DNA from: Microbacterium sp. YJN-G
Lineage (GTDB): Bacteria; Actinomycetota; Actinomycetes; Actinomycetales; Microbacteriaceae
NCBI RefSeq assembly: GCF_015040615.1
Contig: NZ_CP060402.1
Coordinates: 2,790,001 to 2,854,000 of the forward strand
Reading direction: 5' to 3'
DNA: 64,000 bases
A model generated the notes under the pieces. The model searched no databases and was not told the origin of the DNA. It was given only the letters and a program-made list of their open reading frames with translations. This document shows, in pieces, positions 40,532 to 49,537 of the stretch (positions within the stretch are counted from its first letter, which is position 1; the number at the start of each line of letters is the position of its first letter). Position numbers and translations under genes: made by a program.

Positions 40532-42547
40532 TTACCCGCGGTGAGGGTCTGGATGCGTCCGATCGGCACGGGCGGCCGGATCGGACGGACGGATGCCGGT
40601 CGGCGCGGCACCTGCCTGCGCGAGGCGGGTGACGGTTCGCCGCCCATCCGGCCAGGTGATCGCCACCTCATCGCCGTCGAGCGCGACGGCGGGGGCGGAA
40701 TCCGGGCTGTGCGCACCGAGGTGGATGGCGACGGCGATCGGCTCGCCGACGCGCACCGGATGCCGCACGACGGGCACGATCGCGACGTCGCCGAGCGGAC
40801 TGGCGTGCTCGCGGCGCACGGTGCCGGCCTCGCCTCCCGCGGTGAGGGAGAACAGCGCGGAGGAGACCGATTCCGAGCGGGCGGTGGCGACGCCGTCGGC
40901 GGCCTCGCCGTGCACGGCATCCGCTGCCACCGGCCAGCCGCCGATGCGCAGTTCGGTCGCCGCCTCCGCGGCCTCGGGCTCGAGCTCGTCGACCGTCGCG
41001 ACGCGCACCTCCCAGGCACCGCGGACGACCGACCAGGTCGTGATGCGGCCGGCGAAGGTCACCGTGCCGGTGATGCCGGATCCGTGGCGCACCTGCACGG
41101 CGTCCGGGTCTATCCAGTGCGCGCGGGTGGTCGACCCCGCCACCGCGACGCAGTCGTCGAGGCGGGTGTCGAGCAGGGTCATGGCGGCGCGGTGCGTCGC
41201 CCTGCCGCGCTGGTCGACGAGGGAGACGGACTGCTCGAGCGGTTCGGCCCAGGCTCTGCCGTCGTGCAGCGGCGCGGTGGCGGTGGCGTATCCCAGCCGT
41301 GCGTACAGCGGCGAGTCCCCGACCGCGGTGTCGGCTGTCGCGTGGTCGGTGCCGTGGTTGATCACGCGCACGATGCCGTCCTCCGCCGTGCCCGAGACGA
41401 TCCAGCCGGGGGCGGCGATGATGCGCAGGTCGTCGGCGACCGACGCCGGGATGGGCTCGGCAGGCGCCTCCCACACCGGGTGGTCGGCGGGCAGTGCAAT
41501 GCCGAGCAGCCCCTTCGCGGCCCAGTACGGCGACGACGGGCCGGAGTAGTTCTGCGCGAGCCGTCGCCAGGGGCCGTGCCAGCCCATGGTGAGCAGATCG
41601 TCGGCGTCCGGGGCACCGTGCTCGTCGAAGTGGGCGACGACCGCGGTCGCGGCGGTGCGCAGCATCCCGAGCGGCACCGACGGCACCTCGGCGAGTGCTG
41701 CGGCCCACAGCGGCGCGGCGGCGGCGAAGCGGTAGATGAGGCTGCGGCCCTGGATCAGCGGGGCGCCGTCGCCGCCGACGAGGTGCACGGCATCCTGCGC
41801 GTAGCGGTCGAGGGCTGCGAGGTCGCGCGCCGCCCGGTCGTGGGCGCCGAGCTCGTCGGCGCCCTGCATCCGCGCCCACAGCACGGGGTACAGGTGCAGG
41901 GCCCACCCCGCGTAGTGGTCGTACGAGCGCTGCACGCCGTCCGAGATCCAGCCGTCAGCCCGGGCGAACGAGTCGTGCAGCGCGAGATCGGCCGCGATGT
42001 CGGATGCGCTCCACGGGCCGCCCACCGAACGCAGGAAGGTCTGCACGACCACGCGGAACCACAGCCAGTTGCTGCGCGGATAGGTGTCGTCGCCGACGGC
42101 GGGGGCCAGGTAGTCGATCACGCGCTGCTGCGTGAGCTCGTCGAGCCGGTCCCAGATCCAGGGACGGGTCATGTCGAGCACGACGGCGATCGACGCTGCC
42201 TCGACCTTGGCCTGATCGTGCTCGTCCAGGCGCACCCAGCGGTCCTCGGCATCCGGGTCGACGCCGGCGACGACGCCGCGGGTGTAGTCGCGGATCAGGT
42301 CGTCGACGCCCTCGCCGCGAGCTCCGGCGATGCGGAAACCGGCGATGAGGAAGGTGCGCGCGAAGCCCTCGAGTCCGTCGACCGCGGTGCCGTAGCCGCC
42401 GGGTGCTCCGGGCGGGGTGATGCGGGAGAAGTGCGGCGAGGCCCAGGCCGCGGCACCGCGCAGCAGCCGGTCGGCACTGGCGATCAGCGCCTCGCGGGTG
42501 CCCGCACGCAGGGTGCTCGGCGAGGCGGGTGCGGTCGGGCTGATCAC
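40532..42547 (-). CDS. DUF2264 domain protein
   Basis: A 671-residue protein of DUF2264. The N-terminal two thirds show SPHFSRITPPGAPGGYGTAV, LEGFARTFLIAGFRIAG, SNWLWFRVVVQTFL and DGVQRSYDHYAGWALHLYPV, predicted to form an (alpha/alpha)-barrel as in glycan-active enzymes. The last part is beta-rich. Activity is unknown. The GTG at 42547 follows AAAGGAG with good spacing. It is the first gene of the importer operon, which supports a role in processing the imported glycan. Confidence 0.85.
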   Translation of the reverse strand: MISPTAPASPSTLRAGTREALIASADRLLRGAAAWASPHFSRITPPGAPGGYGTAVDGLEGFARTFLIAGFRIAGARGEGVDDLIRDYTRGVVAGVDPDAEDRWVRLDEHDQAKVEAASIAVVLDMTRPWIWDRLDELTQQRVIDYLAPAVGDDTYPRSNWLWFRVVVQTFLRSVGGPWSASDIAADLALHDSFARADGWISDGVQRSYDHYAGWALHLYPVLWARMQGADELGAHDRAARDLAALDRYAQDAVHLVGGDGAPLIQGRSLIYRFAAAAPLWAAALAEVPSVPLGMLRTAATAVVAHFDEHGAPDADDLLTMGWHGPWRRLAQNYSGPSSPYWAAKGLLGIALPADHPVWEAPAEPIPASVADDLRIIAAPGWIVSGTAEDGIVRVINHGTDHATADTAVGDSPLYARLGYATATAPLHDGRAWAEPLEQSVSLVDQRGRATHRAAMTLLDTRLDDCVAVAGSTTRAHWIDPDAVQVRHGSGITGTVTFAGRITTWSVVRGAWEVRVATVDELEPEAAEAATELRIGGWPVAADAVHGEAADGVATARSESVSSALFSLTAGGEAGTVRREHASPLGDVAIVPVVRHPVRVGEPIAVAIHLGAHSPDSAPAVALDGDEVAITWPDGRRTVTRLAQAGAAPTGIRPSDPAARADRTHPDPHRG

Positions 42548-42604
42548 GGGTTCTCCTTTGAGCGGTGAAGGCACCGATCACGGTGGCTGATTCAGGAGAT
42601 TAGC

Positions 42605-42638
42605 AACGCAATATGTTCAGTTCAAGAATGATTGCGTT
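42605..42638. promoter_or_regulatory. Inverted sites before the DUF2264-importer operon
   Basis: AACGCAAT (42605-42612) and ATTGCGTT (42631-42638) are exact inverted copies 18 bp apart, between the LacI gene end and the DUF2264 start. The region is AT-rich and promoter-like (tgttcagttcaagaatg between them). A LacI-family regulator from the adjacent gene may bind here. Confidence 0.5.
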
Positions 42639-42717
42639 CTAACCTGAACGGTTCTGTTCGCTTTCGCGAATGCGTCGTCAGAGCCCTTTCTTCCCGACCC
42701 GCTGCGGCTGCAGCAGC

Positions 42718-43695
42718 TCAGGCACTGGCGCGCACGACGAGCTGCGGGGCGAGCAGCAGATCGGCGGAGTCGCCGCCCTCGATCGCGGTGACGAGCGCCC
42801 GCACGGCGTGCTCTCCGAGCGCGTCGAAGTCCTGCCGCACCGTCGTCAGCGGGGGCTGGAAGTCCGCGGCATCCGCGATGTCGTCGAAGCCGATCACCGC
42901 GATGTCGTCCGGCACGCGCCGCCCGGACTCGGCGACCGCGCGCAGCGCCCCGAGGGCCATCTGGTCGTTGGCGGCGAACAGCGCGGTCACCTCGCCTGCG
43001 GCCAGCATCCGCGACACCTGCTCGTGACCGGAGGCCGCACTCCAGTCACCGCGCACGATCTCGGGCGCATCCGCGCCGGCCGCAGCATGGGCCTCGCGCC
43101 AGCCGCGCTCGCGCTCGGATGCGGCGAACGAGCCCCGGGGGCCTGCCAGGTGATGCACGAGACCATGCCCGGCCGCGAGCAGATGCTCAACCGCGGCACG
43201 GGCCCCCGCCGCGTGGTCGGTGCCGACCACGGTGAAGCGGTCGTCGGACGGCGAGTCGACCACGATCAGCCGCAGTCCCGCCGCATCCGCGTCGCGGGCG
43301 AGAGCCGTGGCCTCGTTGAGCACGATCGCGCCGTCGACGCCCTGATCGCGCAGCCGGTCGAAGGCATCGTCGATCACGCCGTCGGCGCCGAGTGTCACGA
43401 CGGTCAGCGCGTAGCCGCGCGTCTCGGCCGATTCGGCGACGGCCTGCAGCATCCGCGAGTTGCCGACGGTGGAGAGCGTCTGCGCGACCAGGCCGAGGGT
43501 GTGCGTGCGGCCGGTGCGCAGCGCCCGCGCGGCGCGGTTGGGGCGATAGCCGAGTTCGGCCATGGCCCGCTCGACCCGGGCACGGGTCTCGGGATCGACG
43601 CGGGGGCTGTCGTTCGCGACGCGCGAGACGGTCTGCCCCGAGACGCCCGCCCGGGCGGCAACCATGGCCATCGACACCCGCTTCGCCTGCGGCAT
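42718..43695 (-). CDS. LacI-family transcriptional regulator
   Basis: A 325-residue LacI/GalR regulator. The helix-turn-helix is VSMAMVAARAGVSGQTVSRV (about 7-26), with the hinge YRPNRAARALRTGRT. The sugar-binding core includes LGLVAQTLSTVGNSRML, VVGTDHAAGARAAVEHLL and VIGFDDIADAADFQPPLTTV. The ATG at 43695 follows GGGAAG; an upstream in-frame start is less likely. It lies between the importer operon and the divergent gal genes, with candidate operators on both sides. Confidence 0.92.
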   Translation of the reverse strand: MPQAKRVSMAMVAARAGVSGQTVSRVANDSPRVDPETRARVERAMAELGYRPNRAARALRTGRTHTLGLVAQTLSTVGNSRMLQAVAESAETRGYALTVVTLGADGVIDDAFDRLRDQGVDGAIVLNEATALARDADAAGLRLIVVDSPSDDRFTVVGTDHAAGARAAVEHLLAAGHGLVHHLAGPRGSFAASERERGWREAHAAAGADAPEIVRGDWSAASGHEQVSRMLAAGEVTALFAANDQMALGALRAVAESGRRVPDDIAVIGFDDIADAADFQPPLTTVRQDFDALGEHAVRALVTAIEGGDSADLLLAPQLVVRASA

Positions 43696-43728
43696 CCGCT
43701 CTTCCCGTCTCTCGCCATGACTCCGGAA

Positions 43729-43776
43729 TGTTGACGTTACCACGGGCTGCGCGGTACCGTGTTGACGTGAACACGG
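43729..43776. promoter_or_regulatory. galT: galT promoter with two LacI-like half-palindromes
   Basis: TTGACG (43731-43736) and TACCGT (43755-43760) are spaced 18 bp like a -35/-10 pair, placing transcription start at or near the galT GTG (43767), so the message may be leaderless. The word TGTTGACGT occurs at 43729-43737 and 43760-43768. The second lies in the palindrome CCGTGTT-gacgtg-AACACGG (43757-43776). A LacI regulator bound there would block galT. Confidence 0.55.
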
Positions 43777-44945
43777 CAGATTCTCCGGAGACGCAGACCA
43801 CCGAGCTGAGCGGCGGCGTGACCAAGCGGCGCACCGTGCTGGCCGACGGACGCGAACTGTTCTACTTCGACGACCCGGGCACCGCGCTCGGTGCCGAGCG
43901 CGCGGTCGACGCCCGTACCCTCGACCCGCGCCCCGAGACCGCGACCATGCGGCAGGACGTGCTCACCGGCGACTGGATCACCTTCGCCACCAAGCGGCAG
44001 AACCGGGTGATGATGCCGGGCGCCGACGCCGACCCGCTCGCCCCGCAGACGGCATCCAACCCGTCGGAGGTGCCCTCGCTGTACGACGTGGCGGTGTTCG
44101 AGAACCGCTCCCCCGCGTTCGGCCCCGCGCTGAACAGCGCGACCGGCGGCGTGCCGGCCGCCGTCAACCCCACCCGCGGGCTCGACGACCTCGCCGAGCT
44201 CGGCATCGGCCGCACCCGCACGAGCGTCGGCCGCTGCGAGGTGGTGTGCTTCAGCCCCGAGCACTCCGGCTCGTTCGGCACGCAGTCCGTCACCCGGGCG
44301 CGCACGGTGATCGAAGCGTGGGCCGACCGGACAGCCGCCCTGTCGGCGCTGCCCGGCATCGAGCAGGTCTTCCCGTTCGAGAACCGCGGTGAGGCGATCG
44401 GCGTCACCCTGCCGCATCCGCACGGGCAGATCTACGCCTACCCGTACATCACCCCGCGCACGCAGCGGCTGCTCGACAGCATCCACCGCACCGTCCCCGA
44501 CCTGATGACCCGGGTGCTCGACTCCGAACGCGACTCGGAGCGCGTCGTGCTGCAGGGCGAGCACTGGACGGCATTCGTGCCGTTCGCCGCACGCTGGCCC
44601 CTCGAGGTGCAGCTCATGCCGCACCGCCACGTGCCCGACTTCGCGGCGCTCAGCGACGCCGAGCGCGACGAGCTCGCGCCTCTCTACCTGCGGCTGCTGC
44701 GCGGCGTGGATGCGCTGTATGAGACGCCGACGCCGTACATCGCCGCCTGGCATCAGGCACCCGTGCACGCCGGTCGCGAGACCGTGCGCATGCGCCTGGA
44801 GCTGACCAGCCCCCGCCGCGCCGCCGACAAGCTGAAGTTCCTCGCCGGGTCCGAGGCCGCGATGAGCGCGTGGACCGCCGAGATCCTGCCCGAGGATGCC
44901 GCCGAGCGCCTGCGCTCTGCCATCGCATCCATCCCCCAGCCCTGA
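43767..44945 (+). CDS. galT: Galactose-1-phosphate uridylyltransferase
   Basis: A 392-residue GalT of the Leloir pathway, exchanging UMP between UDP-glucose and galactose 1-phosphate. The N-terminal half has VLTGDWITFATKRQNRVMMP and VFENRSPAF. The catalytic histidine triad is in GVTLPHPHGQIYAYPYI (about 213-229), with EVQLMPHRHVPDF later. The start is GTG with no Shine-Dalgarno, consistent with a leaderless message. galK follows after a 142-bp gap holding an inverted repeat, then galE. Confidence 0.93.
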   Translation: MNTADSPETQTTELSGGVTKRRTVLADGRELFYFDDPGTALGAERAVDARTLDPRPETATMRQDVLTGDWITFATKRQNRVMMPGADADPLAPQTASNPSEVPSLYDVAVFENRSPAFGPALNSATGGVPAAVNPTRGLDDLAELGIGRTRTSVGRCEVVCFSPEHSGSFGTQSVTRARTVIEAWADRTAALSALPGIEQVFPFENRGEAIGVTLPHPHGQIYAYPYITPRTQRLLDSIHRTVPDLMTRVLDSERDSERVVLQGEHWTAFVPFAARWPLEVQLMPHRHVPDFAALSDAERDELAPLYLRLLRGVDALYETPTPYIAAWHQAPVHAGRETVRMRLELTSPRRAADKLKFLAGSEAAMSAWTAEILPEDAAERLRSAIASIPQP

Positions 44946-44999
44946 CCCTGCTTCTTTCCCGCCCCGCGTTCTCGCCGCCCCCCTCTTGCCGCAGAACCT

Positions 45000-45061
45000 C
45001 GCAGATCCGCAGGATCTCGCAACGAAACCGCGTTCTGACTGCGAGATTCTGCAGAACTGCG
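45000..45061. repeat. Long inverted repeat, element E, between galT and galK
   Basis: Arms of 22 bp (45000-45021 and 45040-45061, left arm cgcagatccgcaggatctcg) pair at about 19 positions around an 18-base loop. It fills most of the 142-bp galT-galK gap and ends 26 bases before the galK start, so it may lower read-through or act on galK translation. Confidence 0.7.
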
Positions 45062-45087
45062 AACCCCGCCCCGCCGATGGAGAACCC

Positions 45088-46344
<1,257 letters not shown>

Positions 46345-46384
46345 CAGAATGAACACCGCGCACCCGCGCGACGGAAGGAGTCCC

Positions 46385-47362
46385 ATGTCCTGGCTTGTGA
46401 CCGGTGGTGCCGGCTACATCGGAGCGCACGTGGTGCGTGCCCTGGCATCGGCGGGGCTGACCCCGGTCGTGCTCGATGACCTCTCCAGCGGGCGTCCGTC
46501 GTTCGTGTCCGAAGGCGTGACCCTGGTCGAGGGCAGCATCCTCGACCGCGAACTGGTCGAGCGCACCCTGCGCGAGCACGACGTCGAGGGCGTCATCCAC
46601 GTCGCCGGGTTCAAGTACGCCGGGGTGTCGGTGCAGCGCCCGCTGCACACCTACTCCCAGAACGTCGAGGGCACGCGCGTCATCCTCGAGGCCATGGAGG
46701 CCGCGGGCGTGACGAACATCGTCTTCTCGTCCAGCGCCGCCGTGTACGGCACCCCCGACGTCGAGCTGGTCACCGAGGACACCGCCAAGCGCCCGGCGAG
46801 CCCGTACGGCGAGTCCAAGCTCATCGGTGAATGGATGCTGCGCGACCAGGGCGTCGCGACCGCGGCATCCGATCGTCCGCTGCGGCACACCTCGCTGCGC
46901 TACTTCAACGTGGTCGGCTCCGCCGACCCGACCGTCTACGACGTCAGCCCGCACAACCTCTTCCCGATCGTGTTCGAGGCGCTGCTCGAGGGCCGCACCC
47001 CGCAGATCAACGGCGACGACTACGCCACCCCCGACGGCACCAACGTGCGCGACTACGTGCACGTCGGCGACATCGCGGCGGCGCACGTCGAGGCCGCCAA
47101 GCGGCTCGCCGGCGGCGAGCCCATCGAGCAGGCCTACAACCTCGGCTCGGGTGACGGGCTGAGCGTGAAGCAGATCATGGATGCCATGGTGCGCGTCACC
47201 GGCGTCGACTTCGTGCCGGTCATCGGGCCGCGCCGGGCCGGCGACCCCGACCGCATCGTCGCCGCCGGCGACCTCGCCGCCCGCGACCTCGGCTGGACCA
47301 TGCGGTACACGGTCGACGAGATGGTGCGCACGGGCTGGGAGGCCCGGCGCGCCGCCGGCTGA
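46385..47362 (+). CDS. galE: UDP-glucose 4-epimerase
   Basis: A 325-residue short-chain dehydrogenase-type epimerase that converts UDP-galactose to UDP-glucose. The NAD loop is VTGGAGYIGAHVV at the N terminus. The catalytic Ser/Tyr/Lys are in FSSSAAVYG (about 118) and SPYGESKLIGEWML (about 139). Further landmarks are LRYFNVVGSADPT and GTNVRDYVHVGDIAAAHVEA. A strong GGAAGGAG precedes the ATG. It closes the galT-galK-galE set and works with pgm to bring galactose into glycolysis. Confidence 0.95.
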   Translation: MSWLVTGGAGYIGAHVVRALASAGLTPVVLDDLSSGRPSFVSEGVTLVEGSILDRELVERTLREHDVEGVIHVAGFKYAGVSVQRPLHTYSQNVEGTRVILEAMEAAGVTNIVFSSSAAVYGTPDVELVTEDTAKRPASPYGESKLIGEWMLRDQGVATAASDRPLRHTSLRYFNVVGSADPTVYDVSPHNLFPIVFEALLEGRTPQINGDDYATPDGTNVRDYVHVGDIAAAHVEAAKRLAGGEPIEQAYNLGSGDGLSVKQIMDAMVRVTGVDFVPVIGPRRAGDPDRIVAAGDLAARDLGWTMRYTVDEMVRTGWEARRAAG

Positions 47363-47387
47363 CCCCTCAGTCCGACAGGAAGAGCGG

Positions 47388-47930
47388 ATGCTGCTGCGCC
47401 CCGCGACCGTCGACGATGCCCGCGGCATCGCGGCGGTGCACGTGCGCAGCTGGCAGGAGGCGTATCGCGGGCTCATGCCGCAGGAGGTGCTCGACGGTCT
47501 GTCGATCGCGGAGCGTGCGGCGAACTGGGCGCGGATCATCGCCGAGACCTCGCGCGGATCGCGCACGCTGGTGGCCGAGCGCGACGGCACGATCGCGGGC
47601 TGGGCGAGCTTCGGCGCGGCCCGCGATGAGGATGCTCCAGGCACGGGCGAGCTGTGGGGCATCTACGCGCATCCGGACGCGTGGTCGACCGGGGTCGGGC
47701 ACCGGCTGATCGCGGCCGTCGAGGACGGGCTGCGCGCCGACGGCCACGAGGTGGCATACCTGTGGGTGCTCGAGGGCAACGACCGGGCCGCAGGCTTCTA
47801 CGAGCGGCACGGCTGGACGGCCGACGGAGGCGTGAAGGTCGACCGCCGCCCGGGTCTCGTGCTGCACGAGCTGCGCCATGTCAAGCGTCTGGATCCGGAG
47901 AGCACCCGCGCGCATAATCTGGAATCGTGA
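47388..47930 (+). CDS. GNAT-family N-acetyltransferase
   Basis: A 180-residue acetyl-CoA-dependent acyltransferase. It starts LLRPATVDDARGIAAVHVRS and has the acetyl-CoA loop as WSTGVGHRLIAAVEDGLRAD (about 105-124), followed by LWVLEGNDRAAGFYERHGW. The substrate is unknown; the segment SWQEAYRGLMPQEVLDGLS is common in a GNAT subgroup of unassigned role. It starts 25 bases after galE and its stop overlaps the carboxylesterase GTG. Confidence 0.87.
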   Translation: MLLRPATVDDARGIAAVHVRSWQEAYRGLMPQEVLDGLSIAERAANWARIIAETSRGSRTLVAERDGTIAGWASFGAARDEDAPGTGELWGIYAHPDAWSTGVGHRLIAAVEDGLRADGHEVAYLWVLEGNDRAAGFYERHGWTADGGVKVDRRPGLVLHELRHVKRLDPESTRAHNLES

Positions 47931-49390
47931 GCTCTCCCGTCATTCCGCGCACCGACGGCCCGATCGTGCGCACCGCGGACGGCCCGGTGCTCGGCATCGC
48001 ACGTTCCGACGGCACGCACGCGTTCTTCGGCATCCCGTACGCCGCGGCGCCCACCGGCCGGCGGCGCTTCCTTCCCCCGCAGCCGGTGAAGCCCTGGACG
48101 GAGCCGCTGGACGCCACCGCCGACGGCCCCACCCCGCAGCGCCGTGAGGAGAAGGATGCGATGATCCCCGAGGGGAGCATCGCCGGGCGGGACACCCTCA
48201 ACGTCAACGTCTTCACACCCGCGCTGGAGGGTTCGCTGCCGGTGCTGGTGTGGATCCACGGGGGCGGGTTCTCGGCCGGTTCGATCGCGAGCCCCTGGTA
48301 CGACGGGCGGGCGTTCAACCGCGACGGCATCGTGACCGTGTCGGTGTCGTACCGGCTCGGGTTCGACGGCTTCGGCGTGATCGAGGGCGCGCCCGACAAC
48401 CGCGGTGTGCGCGACTGGCTGGCGGGCCTGGAGTGGGTGCAGCGCAACATCGCCGCATTCGGCGGCGACCCCGAGCGGGTCACCATCGCCGGGCATTCGG
48501 CCGGCGGCGGGGCGGTGCTGACACTGCTCGGGATGCCGGCGGCGCAGCACCTGTTCCGCGCCGCCATCTCGTTCAGCGGGGCGCTGGGCGACCTGCCGCG
48601 CGAACTCGCCCAGCGGCGCAGCATCCGCCTGGCCGAGATGGTGGAGACCGAGCCGACGCTCGAGGGCTTCCGCGCGGTGCGCGAGCGGCTGCTGACGCGG
48701 CACCAGTTCGAGGCGTCGCTGCTGGGCAAGACGCGGCTGGCGGCGACGACCGCGGCGCTCGTCGACGGGCTGCCGTGGGCTCCGGTGATCGACGGCGAGC
48801 TGATCACGCGGCCGACCGTCGATTCGCTGGCAGCCGGGGTGGGTGTCGGCAAGCGGCTGATGCTGGGTGCCACGGACGACGAGTTCACGATGGGCTTCGA
48901 GGCGCTGCCTGCAGTGCTGCGGCGCGTGCCCGCTCGCTTTCTGCTGCGGCTGCTGGAGAAGACCGGCGCGCTGCGCCGCCGGTGGCTGCGTGCCAACGGC
49001 GGGCGGCGGGGCATGGTCGCCGTGCTCGGCCGCTACGTCAACGACCGGATCTTCCGCTCGCTCGTCCTGCGCGTCGTGCAGGCCCGCCGCCACTCGGCCA
49101 CCTGGGTGTACCGCTTCGCGTGGGTGTCGCCGGTGAACGGCTGGTCGCACCACTGCCTGGATGTGCCGTTCTGGTTCGACTGCCTGGATGCCGAGCGGGT
49201 GTCAGCGATCGCCGGCGACGACCCGCCGCAGCAGCTCGCCGACGAGATGCACGCCGCCGCGGTGGCGTTCGTGCGCGACGGCGACCCCGGCTGGCCCGCC
49301 TGGCGCACCGCCCCTGGCATCACGCGCGTGTTCGGTGAGCATCCGCCGCTGTCGCACTCCGCCTACGACGACGCGCTGCCGCTGGTCTGA
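47927..49390 (+). CDS. Type B carboxylesterase/lipase family protein
   Basis: A 487-residue alpha/beta-hydrolase. The oxyanion-hole segment is VLVWIHGGGFSAGS (about 105-118) and the nucleophile elbow GHSAGGG (about 187-193). The usual N-terminal GIPYAAAPTGRRRFLPPQP and RDTLNVNVFTP are present, and a late His in HHCLDVPFWF fits the triad. No signal peptide is seen. It is coupled to the GNAT gene by GTGA overlap and is followed by a strong bidirectional terminator. Natural substrate is unknown. Confidence 0.9.
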   Translation: MSSPVIPRTDGPIVRTADGPVLGIARSDGTHAFFGIPYAAAPTGRRRFLPPQPVKPWTEPLDATADGPTPQRREEKDAMIPEGSIAGRDTLNVNVFTPALEGSLPVLVWIHGGGFSAGSIASPWYDGRAFNRDGIVTVSVSYRLGFDGFGVIEGAPDNRGVRDWLAGLEWVQRNIAAFGGDPERVTIAGHSAGGGAVLTLLGMPAAQHLFRAAISFSGALGDLPRELAQRRSIRLAEMVETEPTLEGFRAVRERLLTRHQFEASLLGKTRLAATTAALVDGLPWAPVIDGELITRPTVDSLAAGVGVGKRLMLGATDDEFTMGFEALPAVLRRVPARFLLRLLEKTGALRRRWLRANGGRRGMVAVLGRYVNDRIFRSLVLRVVQARRHSATWVYRFAWVSPVNGWSHHCLDVPFWFDCLDAERVSAIAGDDPPQQLADEMHAAAVAFVRDGDPGWPAWRTAPGITRVFGEHPPLSHSAYDDALPLV

Positions 49391-49460
49391 GCGGGGCGGG
49401 CGCTCGCGCCCGCCGAACCGCCCCTCGAGCGGGGGATGTCAGTAGGGGGTGGCGAAGATA

Positions 49461-49498
49461 AGAAACGCACCTCCGAACGTCGTCGGAGGTGCGTTTCT
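49461..49498. terminator. Bidirectional terminator between the carboxylesterase gene and putA
   Basis: agaaacgcacctccga and tcggaggtgcgtttct are perfect 16-bp arms around acgtcg. It lies between convergent genes and ends in a T-rich side in both directions, unlike the other inverted repeats in the window. Confidence 0.88.
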
Positions 49499-49537
49499 GA
49501 TCTCTCAGCCGGAGCGGACTCAGCGCCCGCGCCTGAC

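Noticed and set aside
44946..45087. Early galK start at an ATG near 44896
   Set aside because: The extension would be translated from the galT tail and inverted repeat; the ATG at 45088 has GGAG and begins the conserved galactokinase N terminus.
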